Assembly: GCF_904849725.1 (NCBI RefSeq) | Contig: NC_058518.1 | Location: forward strand, 7,274,147 to 7,338,146 | Direction: 5' to 3' | Origin: Hordeum vulgare subsp. vulgare | Taxonomy: Eukaryota; Streptophyta; Magnoliopsida; Poales; Poaceae | DNA length: 64,000 nucleotides | Shown: in pieces, positions 21,547 through 35,218 of the stretch | How positions within the stretch are numbered: the first letter of the stretch is position 1 | Layout: the number at the start of each line of letters is the position of its first letter | The notes under the pieces: model-generated | Seen by the model: only the letters and a program-made list of their open reading frames with translations | Databases searched by the model: none | Told to the model about the DNA's origin: nothing | Made by a program: the position numbers and the translations under genes

Positions 21547-22893
21547 GAGTATCTCTAGCAGACCCCCTAAAAGGGCCGAACCCGCAAAATAACCGCCAAA
21601 ATACAGGTCAAGGCGGAAAATGCTGCTAGACCAGACCCCACTACCGCGTCCGGCCCGTAATTTTTTTTTGCGGGGCGCGACAAAATGCCCACCCTAACCC
21701 GCGAAAATGCAGGTTCTTCCGCCCACCCCGTCGGTGCCCTGTATATATCTAAGCGGTTAGTTGGTGGGACATTTCACCCGCGCTTTTCCCCCACCTACCG
21801 CCGCCGGGTGCCGCCTTCGATTCCGGCCGTACCAGCCGTCCGGATCATGACGGTGGGCCGCCGCAGTCCCAAGATCGGCCTCCACCACGCCCTCGTGCCT
21901 CGGCTTACCGGAAAGCTACAAATCGGTGGTTGTTTTGTCGCGACCACCAGATTGGCTTTTCCAGCCACCGTTGGCTGCACCAAAGCCATGGATTGGTCGG
22001 GAGCACCCCGCACAGCCTCGGCAAAGCGCGAGCGCCGCATGCAGGTACTGGTTCCATCCTCTAGTTGCTGGCGTCGGTTTGCCGGCAAGGACTCTTCCGG
22101 CCATCGCTTGGGCTCGGCTTGCCGATGCCACTCATAGAGTGCGATGACTGCCTAGAAACAGTGTTGCGGCTCACATCCAACACACGGCAGCACCTCGGAT
22201 GGGTATTCTTCAAATGCAGAAACGACGGGGTATGCCCTTCTTCCTCTTCTGCTTTGTCAACTTATTTGGTTAAATTATGGTAGCTTATTGAGGTGTTCAT
22301 CTGTGTAGGAAGGTAGATGCTAATTTTGGTATTGGAAAGAAGAATACATCGATCTATTGATAGAAAGAAACTTAATAGATGTTCGTGCACTCCTTAGTAT
22401 AATTGAACCTAACGATGCAGCTGCATGTGCAATTAGAATAGATATTAGAGGTGAATCAACGTCTAATTGTTTAGAATCAAAGCCGAAGAATGAAGAATGC
22501 AAGATGAAGAACCCCTGGATCAACAATGAATGCATGGAGAAGATGTTGATCCAACTAGTGGGAGCAGTTATGGAAGTTGGATATCTTCTAAAATGTCTAA
22601 TTGTGGTTCTTGTTTTTTTTGGTCTTGCTGTTTTAGCAATAATTTGGTGAATTATGATGTATCCAATGCCTTTGAAGAAAATAAAGAAGCAACTAAATGT
22701 GTTTTCATGCCTGAAAATGCAATGGAAATAATAGATTTCGCAGGCCAGCGTGGGCGGCGGCCCAGCAGACCCCGTAAAATGGACCCTCATAAAAGGATAT
22801 TTTGCCGCACACGCCGGTCCACAAAAGGGTTTTTCCGCGAACTGCAAACGACTTTTGCGGATCGGCTTTATACGAGGTCTGCTATAGATGCTC
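21547..22893. mobile_element. PIF/Harbinger-like element, unit 2
   Basis: Same TIRs, with TTA at 21544-21546 and 22894-22896. No change from unit 1 was seen. Confidence 0.8.
22125..22650 (+). pseudogene. GRF zinc-finger membrane gene with stop, unit 2
   Basis: Exons 22125-22229 and 22309-22650. The stop within the zinc finger is at 22321-22323, as in unit 1. Confidence 0.7.
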
Positions 22894-23708
22894 TTACATA
22901 TAAGCAGGAGTCAAATACACGAATTCAGACTGAAGAAGCCATACGTACATGTTCCATATATTATCATCTATCATATAAATGAAGCAGGTATTTGTTCTAC
23001 CCGAGCGCAACCAGAGGGGAGCAGGGGAAGGAGAGGAGCTAACCATGACTGTTATGGAGCCGATGCCGAACAGGCAGCGGGTCCAACGAAAGAGCCTACC
23101 ACCACACACCTCGATGAACCCCTTGTCATCTCGTGTACCGATGGAATCCTGCTGCTGCTGCACAAGAAGGACATAACGAATGTTGATCTCAAATGGAGAA
23201 GGAAAAGAAGAAATCATGTCCTAGTAATGGATCCAGTAACAAAGACCTGTCCTAGACGCTGGAGCGGGGCTCCATGGAGTTCAGCTTGGGGGTGCCCTCC
23301 CTGGGTGAGCTTGTCGAGCCCCACCAACACGTACCAATGTTTAGCACCTGCACATGCAGTGCAAAAAAGAGGTCAATCAACATACCAAAGTGATGAGAGG
23401 TTTATGACCATTGTCAACCTGAACCCATGGTCAATACTGTTCGATCTAGTACTGGTTTCCGTGTGGATGTGTGCCTAGCCAGTATTCAAATTTATTGATT
23501 GAGCTCAATCCTTCTGCTCATGAACTTGCTCGTAGGGCTGCACGGTGGGTTTTTCCTGAAAAGGATGGACCTTTCATGTAGTTAATTCTGCTGGTATGAC
23601 TTTAATCTTGTTCCTCCAAAATGGGGTAGAACATGGTGGTTTGATGACATATTTATCTGTTGTGGTTACTCTCAGTATCCGGCAATTACTTTCACCAACT
23701 CAAGAAAT

Positions 23709-25083
23709 TATACGAGGCCATGAAGTTCAAAATTTTGGATAGACATGTGTCACTTTTTAAAAAGAATGTTGATACAGAAGTGCATCTCTCTCGAAGAAAA
23801 AGATACAGCTTTTTTGAAAACACATATACTATAGATAGGCAAGAACCTGTTTTTTTTTTCTTTTCTTTTAGAACAAATATAATAGACTTGGCAAATGGCT
23901 GGACCTGTTTTACACGTTATTCAACAGAAGAGCATATAATGAACATTTTATTCCACAGTAATGTCAATGTGAGCACTCAAAAGCAATATGCTTCATTTCA
24001 ATGGAGGAAAAAATATCCATTTGACACAGGGATACGGTCAATTTCAACAACAAAATAGGCAACATCACAGAAAAATAGAACTCCGGTGAGATTGTAGAGG
24101 TGTTGGCAAGAGCCTCTCTCTCTCCCAATGGATGCACACACGCGCGCAAGCTGTTGGAGCAAATTGACACAAGCAAAAACAGAGGAGGAGGAGAGCAGCA
24201 CACACACAGATTTGTTTTGCAGGCAACGGATGCCTTTTTTCTTTCTTCTTGCTTGACCAACAACACACACCGGTTCTGCTTTTGATGTCCAGTTACAAAA
24301 ATCATTTTCTTGTACCGAATTTGAGAGGGGAAGATGGGTTAGAGCAGCTTACTACCTTGACGAGCGAGGAGAACCAGAGGAGGGATGTCCATGGCGTACA
24401 GAGCAGCAGCACAACAAGCAGGTGCATGTCCCCTAGAGCAGCAGTACAGCAGGCGGATGAAACAACCTTCCTCTCCCATGGCGAAGGTGCTCGATCAGGG
24501 AGAGAGAAAAGGTGAGGTGAGGAAGAGCCTACAGAAATATTACGAGACCGAAAGTTGAAGATTTTGGAGAGACATGCGCGGCCTTCTTAAAAAGAATACT
24601 GATAGAGGCAAACTAGATGTACACAAAATAGAATAGAGCAGCTCATAATGTCTAGCACTATACACAAAATAGGCAACTTCAGAGAAAAATAGTAGTCGTA
24701 CTCTAGTGAGATTGTAGGGAGGCGCCAAACCAGATGAGATCATGCGAATAACAAATCATTTTTTTGTAAAGATCTTTCAGGTAGGCAAGAACCTGTTTTT
24801 TTTTCGTTTTGAACAACTATAATAGAGCTGGCAAATGGTTGGCTCCTTCTTACAAGTCATTCAAAAGAATAGAACAGCTCCGTGATGTCTAGCACTCGAA
24901 AGCAATATGCTTCATTTCAAAGAAGGAAAAACAAAAAGACTCATTTGACAGAATAATAGGGCCAGTTCAACAACAAAATAGGCAACGTCGCAGAAAAATA
25001 CTACTCTAATGAGCTGGATCATTTTCTTGTACCAAATCTGAGGAAATCTGAGAGGATGAGATGGGTCGGAGCAGCTTATTACT
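23709..25083. repeat. Diverged local duplication, unit 2
   Basis: Same module arrangement as 7150-8525, with a nine-T run where unit 1 has ten. Confidence 0.7.
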
Positions 25084-25396
25084 TCCTTTCTAGTTTAGGG
25101 TCTTGAGCAGCAGCACATGCCTCCTCTCCCATGGTGCCTTCCACGCTCGCCATGGCCGGTGATAGGGTTCAGGTTCCTCTTGCCTGCTAGGTCGCCATGG
25201 CCGCGGGCTAGGGAGGGAGGGACTGCTGCTGGTGTGGCCATGGCATCGAGCTAGGGTTTCGTCCTGAGCTGCTGGATTCGATCTGGGGTGTAGGGAGAGA
25301 AGGGTGGCGTAGAAGGCGGAGGCCGGAAGGTCGCCGACGAGTCTGGGAGTGGGGAGCTCGCCGGTTGTCGGAGAGGGAGGTGGTCATTGGCGGCTG

Positions 25397-25463
25397 GATG
25401 GGGATGGGGATGGGATGGGGATGGGGATGAGATGGGGTTGGGGTTGGGGTTGGGGGCGGGGTT
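25397..25463 (+). repeat. G-rich GGGGAT/GGGGTT tract, unit 2
   Basis: Identical by eye to 8839-8905. The flanking minus-strand site II and telo-box are also kept. Confidence 0.9.
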
Positions 25464-25908
25464 GGTTGGGAATCGGGAAGGAGGGCCTATCGTCTCTACT
25501 GGTTGGTGTTTGGTTATCTTAAAAATCATTTTTAATTGGCACCGATGGGCCTGCCCGCTGCAATAGTTCAAAACCATGAAAAATTTCATGTGGTCTTGGC
25601 GGGCCTGTACGCGCCGGTTCGAAACGAATTTTCCTTCTGGCGCGGACCAACAAGAGCGCGCGAGCCATAGAAGGTTTTCGTCATCGACGAATGCTTCTGA
25701 TTGGTCAGCGTTGAGCTCTCATGGATCGATCCCCTCCTTCCATTTGGTCCATTCATTTTTTCGAATCCAACGACATACACTTCACGTCACGTGGATCATG
25801 CTCATTGCTCTCTGTATATCCCGTTTAACGATTCTAGCCTAAACTTCCTTCACCTATTATATATAAATCTAAATGTAAAACCTAATAAACATGTTCAATA
25901 CAAATATA

Positions 25909-26004
25909 CTCCCTTCGTCTGGAATTACTTGTCGTAAAAGTAATAAAAATAAATGTATCTACAACTAAAATAAACCTAGATACATCCATTCCAAACGAAG
26001 GGAC
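25909..26004. mobile_element. Stowaway MITE, unit 2
   Basis: Same 96-bp element and TA flanks as at 9351-9446. Confidence 0.9.
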
Positions 26005-26023
26005 TACGAAACTAAGAAGACGT

Positions 26024-26163
26024 TCAACTTTGTTGGTATAAGTTTTTTCTTCATGTCTACCTCGTCCCGTGTTCCTCCCTCGTCTGATGGTGGACACCCG
26101 ACTAGTCCCTATAAATTTGACCATCAACTTTGTTGGTATAAGTTTTTTCTTCATGTCTACCTC
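26024..26163 (+). repeat. 40-bp direct repeat pair, unit 2
   Basis: Repeats at 26024-26063 and 26124-26163, still identical to each other. Confidence 0.9.
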
Positions 26164-26238
26164 TCCTTTTGTTGCTATTATTTTGTCCCTATAAAAGGCA
26201 CAGTGTCCACAACAGCAGCGATCAATTCATTGCATGCA

Positions 26239-26316
26239 ATGGTATTAATTAGAAAAATTAACATTTTTTTTCTTTTTTTTCTCTTCGTCTTGGCCGCGAT
26301 GCACTACCTAAGATGA
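26239..26316 (+). other. Signal-peptide-like short open frame specific to unit 2
   Basis: The ATG at 26239 lies 49 bases after a ctataaaaggc TATA box. Because the first T run is eight rather than nine here, the frame reads MVLIRKINIFFLFFLFVLAA, a typical secretory leader, before MHYLR and a stop at 26314-26316. In the other units the same ATG shifts into a less hydrophobic frame. It is probably the remains of a secreted protein's leader, perhaps that of the GH5 relic downstream. Confidence 0.3.
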
Positions 26317-26442
26317 CCTATACACCAAGAAGGAGGAAGTACCTCTCCTTGATACTACCCATAGTGGGAGTAACATAGGTAGTACTCCCTCAATCTGGGT
26401 TTTATAGAGCATGTGCTTAGTTCAACTTTGTTGATTCCATGC

Positions 26443-26711
26443 TTCATGGCGGTAAACGGGCTCAATGCAGTAAGGATCCCGGTGGGATGGTGGATTGCCA
26501 CTGGAGATAACCCTCCGACTCCATACGTTGGAGGCTCTCTCCAAGCCTTGGACAACGCCTTTCGATGGGCAGAGTACGTAGTCTAATTCACGAAATTGAT
26601 TTTTTTCGAAACTTATCAATACAAAATTAAAGGAATTATGAATTAATCAACACATTTGTGGATGTATTTGTAGGGCACGCAAGCTAGGAGTGATCATAGG
26701 CTTGCAAGAAG
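26443..26711 (+). pseudogene. GH5 glucan 1,3-beta-glucosidase fragment, unit 2
   Basis: Exon pieces 26443-26573 and 26674-26711, same reading as at 9886-10154. Confidence 0.75.
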
Positions 26712-26713
26712 CT

Positions 26714-26837
26714 CTTCGGTTGGGATTATTTCTCAATCAACTTTCACTTTTGGCTATGTTGATGCAATTTCAAACAATGCTTTAGGTTGAATGGCCTACC
26801 ACAGGAAGCTTCCGTGTCCTTGTACCTTTCTTACAGA
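26714..26837 (-). pseudogene. Second fragment of the NAM-associated gene, unit 2
   Basis: Same as 10157-10280. Confidence 0.8.
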
Positions 26838-27282
26838 ATTTCTACCACAGGGAGTTTTTCCACATGGTTTCTCACGAAAGGTTTTTAATGAGGCAATATC
26901 AATGCAAGCATGGACGATATATGTCATTTTCTCTTTATTTTCCCACTGGGTTTTAGAAGGAGTTTTTCATGGCATATTGTATGTTTTCTTCTCAATTTTT
27001 TCCACAGGGTTTTGGAGGAGAACATTTCAAAGATGATGGGTCTCAAGGACAAGCGAGGATTAGGGGGTGTTAGGATTTATTTTAAACTAATTATAATAAT
27101 TAGGGAATAATCCTCCCTTGTACAGAACCGCTTCGTGCGGGTTGCTAGCCAACCGACGCGACGGTTTTTTCACGACCCCCACGAGCGGACGCATCCGTTC
27201 GTGGCGACGGTTAATTCCCTGTGTATTTAATCCTCATGGATCATCAATGAAAGAGACAGTTCGATCAAATCATACTTTCACA
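26838..27282 (+). mobile_element. Ty1/copia 3' end with LTR, unit 2
   Basis: Putative LTR at 27068-27282, unchanged from unit 1. Confidence 0.65.
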
Positions 27283-27581
27283 GATGCATGTGCTCTCTCA
27301 TCGCGACTCTCTCCCTTCCTAATCAAAGAATAGATAAAACGAATAGACCATCTGATTTAAAACAAGAGTCCATGTGAATATGCACTTCCATATACACACG
27401 CGTGCTTATCCTACTAATCCATGGCTCTAACACAGTTTGTTAGCTGCACGCATGAGTGCGTGCGTGGCTCTTTGCTTATCCTACTAATCCACGCCAATAT
27501 ATCTTTCTTTCCCCAATAAATACACACGGCCGGCGGTGCGTGCGTGCATCCTTTCTTCTCCCTAGCTAGCAGCTTCTCGCC
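27283..27581 (+). promoter_or_regulatory. Beta-galactosidase promoter, unit 2
   Basis: Both 19-mers are kept (27403-27421 and 27473-27491). A single G-to-A change at 27432 lies between them, the only promoter change seen among the units. Confidence 0.5.
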
Positions 27582-30500
27582 ATGGAGCGCGTGTCGTGGC
27601 AACCACTTGCGCTCCTCCTCCTCGCGGCGGCCGCGGCCGTCGCCAGCGGCACTGAGGTCGGGTACGACGGCCGGTCGATGGTCATCGATGGCGAGCGCCG
27701 CCTCCTCATCTCCGGCTCCATCCACTACCCCAGGAGCACGCCAGAGGTATGCATTGCACACGGAGCAGCAGATGAATACACCATCGTCTCGTCTTAGTTT
27801 CCATGAATGAATTGTAAGTCTCGATCGTTGCTTGCCTGCAGATGTGGCCGGATCTGATCAGGAAGGCCAAGGAGGGCGGGCTGGACGCCATCGAGACGTA
27901 CGTCTTCTGGAACGGCCACGAGCCTCGCCGCCGGCAGTACAACTTCGAGGGCAGCTACGACATCGTGCGCTTCTTCAAGGAGGTCCAGGACGCCGGCATG
28001 TACGCCATCCTCCGCATCGGCCCCTACATCTGCGGCGAGTGGAACTACGGCGGCCTGCCGGCATGGCTGCGCGACATCTCCGGCATGCAGTTCCGCATGC
28101 ACAACAACCCCTTCGAGGTACCCACACTGCTAGCAGATCCTTCCCAACAATATAATGGTTTTCCTTGGAGGTCAAAATACGACCAAGTTATTGATGCTTG
28201 CAGCAAGAGATGGAGACCTTCACGACCCTCATCGTCGACAAGCTCAAGGAGGCCAAGATGTTCGCCGGACAGGGAGGCCCCATCATCCTCTCTCAGGTAC
28301 GTAGTAACTAACTAATATTAATTATGTGAAACTTATCTAGCTTGCATTCCTAGCTACTTGTCGTCGACAAAAGAGTGGATCAGTGAATATAACATATATA
28401 TATGTGAACAATTTACATATATAGATCGAGAACGAGTACGGGAACGTCATGGACAAGCTCAACAACGACGAGTCGGCGTCTGAGTACATCCACTGGTGCG
28501 CCGCCATGGCCAACAAGCAGAACGTAGGCGTGCCGTGGATCATGTGCCAGCAGGACCAAGACGTCCCACCCAACGTGGTCAGCGCATGCACATTTTCATC
28601 TTTCCTATTTTTGTCTCTACCAATTATTATTCTTCTTTCTTCCCAAGTGTAAAACAAAAAAAACTCAATGCTAAGTCTTCTTAATTACTAGATCAACACC
28701 TGCAACGGCTTCTACTGCCACGACTGGTTCCCCAAGAGGACCGACATCCCCAAGATCTGGACTGAGAACTGGACTGGCTGGTACCCTACATATATATATA
28801 CCTGGATCAACCTTTATATATTAATTTTCCTTCTTTTTTTCTTATGGAACCTACATGCATATGCGCGAAATTGGTTAGCACGTTCTACTATATGTTGAAT
28901 GAAGTTCAGATTGCTCTTACATTTTATCCACGATATATAATTAGGTTCAAAGCCTGGGACAAGCCTGATTTCCACCGGTCCGCCGAAGACATCGCCTTCT
29001 CTGTTGCCATGTTCTTCCAGACGCGAGGATCGCTCCAGAACTACTACATGGTGATTGATTTATAACTAATCTATACTTTTCTCTTCTACATTAATTTCCA
29101 TCCTCTAGCAGGCTGGCATGAACTGAATTTTACATCATTTGACATGTTGATCGTCAATTTATATGTGATCAGTACCATGGTGGCACCAACTTTGGCCGCA
29201 CGTCGGGTGGCCCATACATCACAACCAGCTATGACTACGATGCCCCTCTCGATGAGTACGGTACGTGAACCATCTCTTGTTGTTCCTTCAATTCATATAT
29301 TCGTCCCAAGCTTATTTGCATCTTGTAAATTAATAATTAGTGTCAATATGCAAATCATATTCATTATCCTTTTATGTTTTTGTTTTCAGGTAACATCAGG
29401 CAGCCAAAATACGGGCACCTCAAGGACCTCCACAATGTCCTCAAGTCCATGGAGAAGATCCTACTCCATGGGGACTACAAGGACACCACCATGGGCAACA
29501 CCAACGTCATGGTAACTAACATGCATTCACATACAATACAAAAATCCTAGCACTGTTTTTAATGGTGTTCACAACAAAATTGATCCATTTGGTTCATCAA
29601 TATCTACACTAGGTTACCAAGTACACGCTGGACAACTCCTCTGCCTGCTTCATCAGCAACAAGTTCGACGACAAGGAGGTCAATGTGACCCTCGACGACG
29701 GCGCAACCCATGTCGTGCCCGCATGGTCCGTGAGCATCCTGCCGGACTGCAAGACCGTCGCGTACAACAGCGCCAAGATCAAGACACAGACGTCGGTGAT
29801 GGTGAAGAGGCCGGGGGTGGAAACCGTGACGGATGGCCTTGCTTGGTCGTGGATGCCCGAGAACCTCCATCCTTTCATGACGGACGAGAAGGGTAACTTC
29901 AGGAAGAACGAGCTGCTCGAGCAGATCGCGACGTCGGGCGACCAGAGCGACTACCTATGGTACAGGACAAGGTAATCAAACATCTTGATGCTTAATACAG
30001 AACTACACTGTTGCATAAGATTGAAATATAAATTAATCTCTGGTGATGATCAAAATGTGCAGCTTGGAGCACAAGGGGGAATCGAACTACAAGTTGCACG
30101 TGAACACGACTGGCCATGAGCTCTACGCTTTCGTCAATGGCAAGCTTGTTGGTGAGCGTCCCAATATACTCTGAGTGGTTTGCACACTGATGGATTAATG
30201 AACTTGATCAAGCTAATGTTAATTGATTTGATTAATTGGCATGCAGGGAGGCACTACGCTCCTAATGGCGGATTCGTCTTCCAAATGGAGACACCGGTGA
30301 AGCTCCACTCTGGCAAGAACTACATCTCCCTCCTCAGCGCCACCATCGGGCTCAAGAACTATGGTGCTCTGTTCGAGATGATGCCCGCCGGCATCGTGGG
30401 AGGGCCGGTGAAGCTCGTCGACACCGTCACCAACACCACCGCCTACGACCTCTCCAACAGCTCCTGGTCCTACAAGGCCGGCCTCGCCGGCGAGTACAGG

Positions 30501-31190
30501 GAGACCCACCTCGACAAGGCCAAGGACCGCAGCCAATGGAGAGGCGGCACCATCCCGGTGCACCGCCCCTTCACCTGGTACAAGGCGACCTTTGAGGCCC
30601 CCACCGGTGAGGAGCCCGTGGTGGCGGACCTGCTGGGGCTCGGCAAGGGCGTGGTGTGGGTCAACGGCAACAACCTGGGCCGCTACTGGCCGTCATACGT
30701 CGCCGCGGACATGGACGGCTGCCGGCGGTGCGACTACCGCGGCACATTCATGGCGGATGGCGACGGGCAGAAGTGCCTCACTGGCTGCAACGAGCCGTCC
30801 CAGAGGTTCTACCATGTGCCACGGTCGTTCCTCAAGGCCGGCGAGCCCAACACGATGGTGCTGTTCGAGGAGGCCGGCGGCGACCCGACGAGGGTGAGCT
30901 TCCACACCGTCGCTGTCGGGGCGGCGTGCGCGGAGGCCGCCGAGGTCGGCGACGAGGTGGCGCTGGCGTGCAGCCATGGCAGGACCATCTCCAGCGTGGA
31001 CGTGGCCAGCCTCGGCGTCACGCGCGGCAAGTGCGGCGCGTACCAGGGCGGCTGCGAGTCCAAGGCGGCGCTGGCGGCGTTCACGGCAGCGTGCGTCGGC
31101 AAGGAGTCGTGCACGGTGCGGCACACGGAGGACTTCCGCGCCGGGTCCGGGTGTGACTCCGGCGTGCTCACCGTGCAGGCAACCTGCTGA
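27582..31190 (+). CDS. Beta-galactosidase, GH35 with SUEL lectin domain, unit 2
   Basis: Exons 27582-27746, 27842-28117, 28204-28296, 28425-28577, 28692-28780, 28945-29050, 29173-29260, 29390-29511, 29613-29971, 30063-30151, 30247-31190. The 827-residue product appears identical to that of unit 1, and I saw no intron change either. E182, E254 and all eight lectin cysteines are present. It should be as functional as the unit 1 gene. Confidence 0.96.
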
Positions 31191-31217
31191 TCCCCACATG
31201 AACCAAGGAATAAATTA

Positions 31218-32134
31218 TAGTTAGTGTCGTTTAGGCTTAGTGTTAGCTAACGTCAATCAGGAGCTAGGCATATGTGTTAGGGGGCTAAGTAATTAGCCCA
31301 GAACAATTACATGGTTCGCTTCATGTGATTTTCGATGGAGATCATCGAGGTTAAACCAAGAATTTTTCGCCTCCTCGATCAGTTTGCTATAGGGTGAAGA
31401 TTTTCGGTTGAAGAAACAGGCAGACAATACATATGCGTTGGTAATTTCTATTTCTTATATACATATGGGTTTGCTTATTTGAATCACAAGTAACAACGTG
31501 GGAAAATAAATTTTGCACCTTTAATTAAATTAAATATTTAACAGCATCCACGTATAGTTTAAAAAAATTAACTTTTTCTACATAATGTTCCATTCATTTG
31601 GCACAAACAAATACACTTATTTATTTTTAATGTTCTTTCTCATGTCTCATTCTGTTGATAATAAAAAGGTTTGTTTAAACTTCTTGTAAATCTAAATAAT
31701 ACGATTTTCCATTGCTTAACAAAAAAGTATTATTTCATTCTATTACATATATTTTCTGATTAACTCGCACAGTGGCCCTCTCAAGTGTGCGAGCAAGTGT
31801 TCTACTATAACCATCACAAACATTATGTAAATAACGTATCACTTATGTGGTAAAGTTCTTTAAATAAGTTATATGACATTTCGGGGAAAACATTTTAAAT
31901 TGATGATCAAATGTGGTCTTCACATGCGATTGTTAGTGCTCTAAGTGTTAGCTACCGTGAGGAACAGGTTAATTATTCTGCAGGATATGTGTTAGGGGGC
32001 TAATTAGCCTAGAACAAATGCATGGTTCAGTTCATGTGATTTTTGATGGATCAAGGTTCAATCTAGAATTTGTTGGGGTGATTGTGGCAGCTCGTTTTGT
32101 TATGGGGAAGATTTTCCGTCGGAGACACAGGCAC
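31218..32134. repeat. Duplicated 3' flank, unit 2
   Basis: Copies at 31218-31423 and 31930-32134, as in unit 1. Confidence 0.75.
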
Positions 32135-32240
32135 ATGAAGAATTTGTTGCGGTGATTTTCCAAGTTTCATATGTACTCATCACATAGTTTGAAACAATAA
32201 GGTTCTGTAACTATCACAAATGTTATTCAATTAAAGTCCG

Positions 32241-32973
32241 GACCAGGAGCATATAGAATTTTAGATCCCACATCTGCGATGCTAGCTACATGTACTAAAC
32301 TTTTGCTACACCTGGACGAATTCCATGTATCGTATCATTCTGATGCATGTGATAATGCAGGGCTCTTGTGTTAATTATGGTACTATATGCCTATGGACCA
32401 TCTACAATATCATTCTTATGCATGCGATAACGCAGGCCTCTTGTGTCATTCATCAGCACGTAACACCCTCATATTCTTCTCACACATAGTTGACAATAAG
32501 AGTTACACTCGGGGGGGGGGGGGGGGCTAAACCGGCAGTGTGGTGCAGTACGGAGCAGTTACACATGACGCTGTAACATTCACTTACTCTGGGAGTTGGT
32601 CGTAATACTTGGTTAGGCCATGTTGAAGATCTTCTGTTCGCCCCTGTAAACACTGACGCAGTAACAAGTTCGCGAGTTTGCCTTAAAAAATGTACTATTA
32701 TTCTATACTTGTAAGTTCTATATACTTCAGAGTCATACCAGACCAGGAGCATCTAGAATTTTAGATCCCACATCTGCGGTGCAAGGTACTAAACTGTTGC
32801 TACCTGAACGAATTCCATGTATCGTTCTTACTATCTCTTATGCATGTGATCTTGCATGGGCTCTTGTGTTGAGTATGGTATATGCCTCCTATGCATGTGT
32901 TATTCTTCACGTAACACCCTCATATTTTTCTGACACAGAGTTGGCAACAATACTGGCGATCGAGTTACAACTG
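32241..32973. repeat. Second downstream duplication, unit 2
   Basis: As 15684-16418, with the private T at 32330 inside the ttccatgta motif. Confidence 0.7.
32511..32526 (+). repeat. Poly-G run of 16, unit 2
   Basis: The shortest of the three complete runs. Confidence 0.85.
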
Positions 32974-34300
32974 GGATGTAGGTTAACCGGCGACATGCCG
33001 CTCTCAACGTGCAAGTGCAGCAGCCCTATAACGTGCGTCCACATGGATCTCTGCAGTTGGCCGGTGGAAATCCATGGTGATTCCTATGTATTTCTGGCAA
33101 TGTGCAGGCTCACTGCTGGCGCTGGGTGGCTACTAGGGGCGTACAAAGGCGGCTAAGTTTTCCTTCATTTTAAATGGTATTCTTGATTTGCGACAATCCT
33201 AAGGGCCTATTTAGCGGGAAAAATCTACCAAAATACTTTACCTTGATTTTGGTGATACATTGGGTTTTCGAAGGCGGACCGAGAGGGAGCTCGAAGCACG
33301 CCTCCTGCAGGTGTAGATGGTCACGGTGGAACACATGGTTTGTGATTGATGAGATATTTTAGGAATTTTACGATGGAAGCCACCCGCAATTGCCCAACAA
33401 TTTTGTGTGAATATTTACGAAAGAGTATGGCTTTGACATTTAAAACATTTGGACATGTCCGAAATGTCTTTGACATTGATTGAAATATGAAAACAATAGA
33501 AATTTATGTGAGTATTTATAAATTATGTTTGTGAGCATCGTGAGTGTACCTTTTCAAAGCTACATTTTTGTTTTGTGCGTGTACCATACAGTATTGTACA
33601 GGTCGACCAGGATAGAAAACCATGCGTGTTAGGATCTTGTTGCATGCAGCGTCACCATACAATATGAAGGCTCATGCGAGGGATGGTTCCAACTAGACAA
33701 AGATAATCCGGTCTTGATAGAGGGGCAAGGCTGTCCCGTCGACAGTTTTCTTGAAAAACCCTGCGATCGCTATGCACGTAGGAAGGGGGTTTGACAAAAA
33801 AGCGACGAATAGGTGAACGTCACCAATTTTTTAGATAAGAAAAAGGAGAAGAAGGATGTTTACCGTTTGCTAGCAGACCCTTATATTACGGACCTATATC
33901 GCGCGTTTACAGTTTGCAAAAAATCGCTTTTTACGACTAGCGAGGGTCGCGGCAAAACATAACCCGCATCGTGGAACTATAAAACAGAATATTCACGAAT
34001 ATTCTGTTCTACAGTTTCATGGGCAGGTTCTGTTCTGCCATGGCCCTTGCCAACCCGCAAATCGCAAGAATTCAAACTTACAATTTGGCATCAATTCCAT
34101 TGATTTGTAGCAAATTTGAACAACCAAACACAATTTTCGCTCAAATTAAACCATTGTTTTTTTTATCAAGACACTAAAGAACATCATGCAAAAGCAACCA
34201 CCATCTTCACCACCGTCTTGGTTCTCGTTTCTCTCCACAACCCCAAAAGAATCTCACGCAAAAGCCATTATCATCTCCGTGACCATCATCGTCAACATCA

Positions 34301-35218
34301 TCACTCTCCATTTCCGCCACCCATTCCCCCACCGGCGCTGAAGTCATCACACCTTGCAGCCATCATTCTTCTCTTCAAGATTTCTTTTCTTGCCATATCA
34401 TGTCATTCTTTGGTGATGTCGTTCATTTTATTGTGATTCATTGTCATGATCTTGTTCTCCTCTGCAAGAAGCTTGGACAAAGCCTTGTTCTCCTCGGTAA
34501 GGGCTTTCCTCTCCTCAATGGCGGCCTTGCACAACCCTTCTTCCTTGAGTAAGGGCCACTTTCTTGCTTCTCCTGCGCTTTCTTCTCGGCCAACTCCTGC
34601 TTCATCTCCTCATTTGATTGCACCATGATATCTATCTTATCATGCAAGCTTGATGCCTTCGATTCCCTCTTGATCTTGTCCTTCGCCTTTTTGTTTCCAT
34701 CCGACTTGTTCTTGTTTCTTGGGCCATCATCATCTTCATCATCATCATCCGTCTCGGTGAGGGAGCCATTCTTCGGTGGGGATTCTTCCTCAATGAACTC
34801 CCAGTTTTGGCTATGTTGATGCAATTTCGAACAATGCTCTAGGTTGAATGACCTACCATGGGAAGCTTCCATGTCCTTGTACCTTTCTTGCACAATTACT
34901 CCTAAAAAACAAAAACAAAATTCAACATATGAAACATGTTTCAAACATTTAAAGTACAACGTGAGAAAGAACTCACATAGTTCAATTCAACGGTATCACT
35001 TGGTGGTGCATTGCGGTCTTATTCCAAGCAAGCAGCCCAACGGCTACAAACCGGCTTGATAGCGTCCCAACGACCTTGAAGAGACCTCAAGGTGAGCGGT
35101 GTTCTATTGGGATACTTCGCCATGAAGCAGAGGAATTGACCCTCTATCATTTGCCAATAGCACTTGGCGGTTTGTCTGTGATGGTCGTCGCATCAAGAGA
35201 CACAACTTCCCACGCCTT
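34301..35218 (-). pseudogene. Broken NAM-associated/SANT-like transposon gene, unit 3
   Basis: Same relic and the same disabling changes as in unit 1. Confidence 0.75.

Larger units (their letters stand above)
16559..33113. repeat. Tandem array unit 2 (16,555 bp)
   Basis: Second unit, same gene and transposon content as the first. Changes seen only here are A at 25092 (G elsewhere), 8 T instead of 9 near 26265 (after the taaca motif), T at 26305 (A elsewhere), A at 27432 (G elsewhere), T at 32330 (C in units 1 and 3), and a poly-G run of 16. Stretches with no gene match those described for unit 1: 16559-17745, 18664-21543, 22897-23708, 25464-25908 and 31191-33113. Confidence 0.98.
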
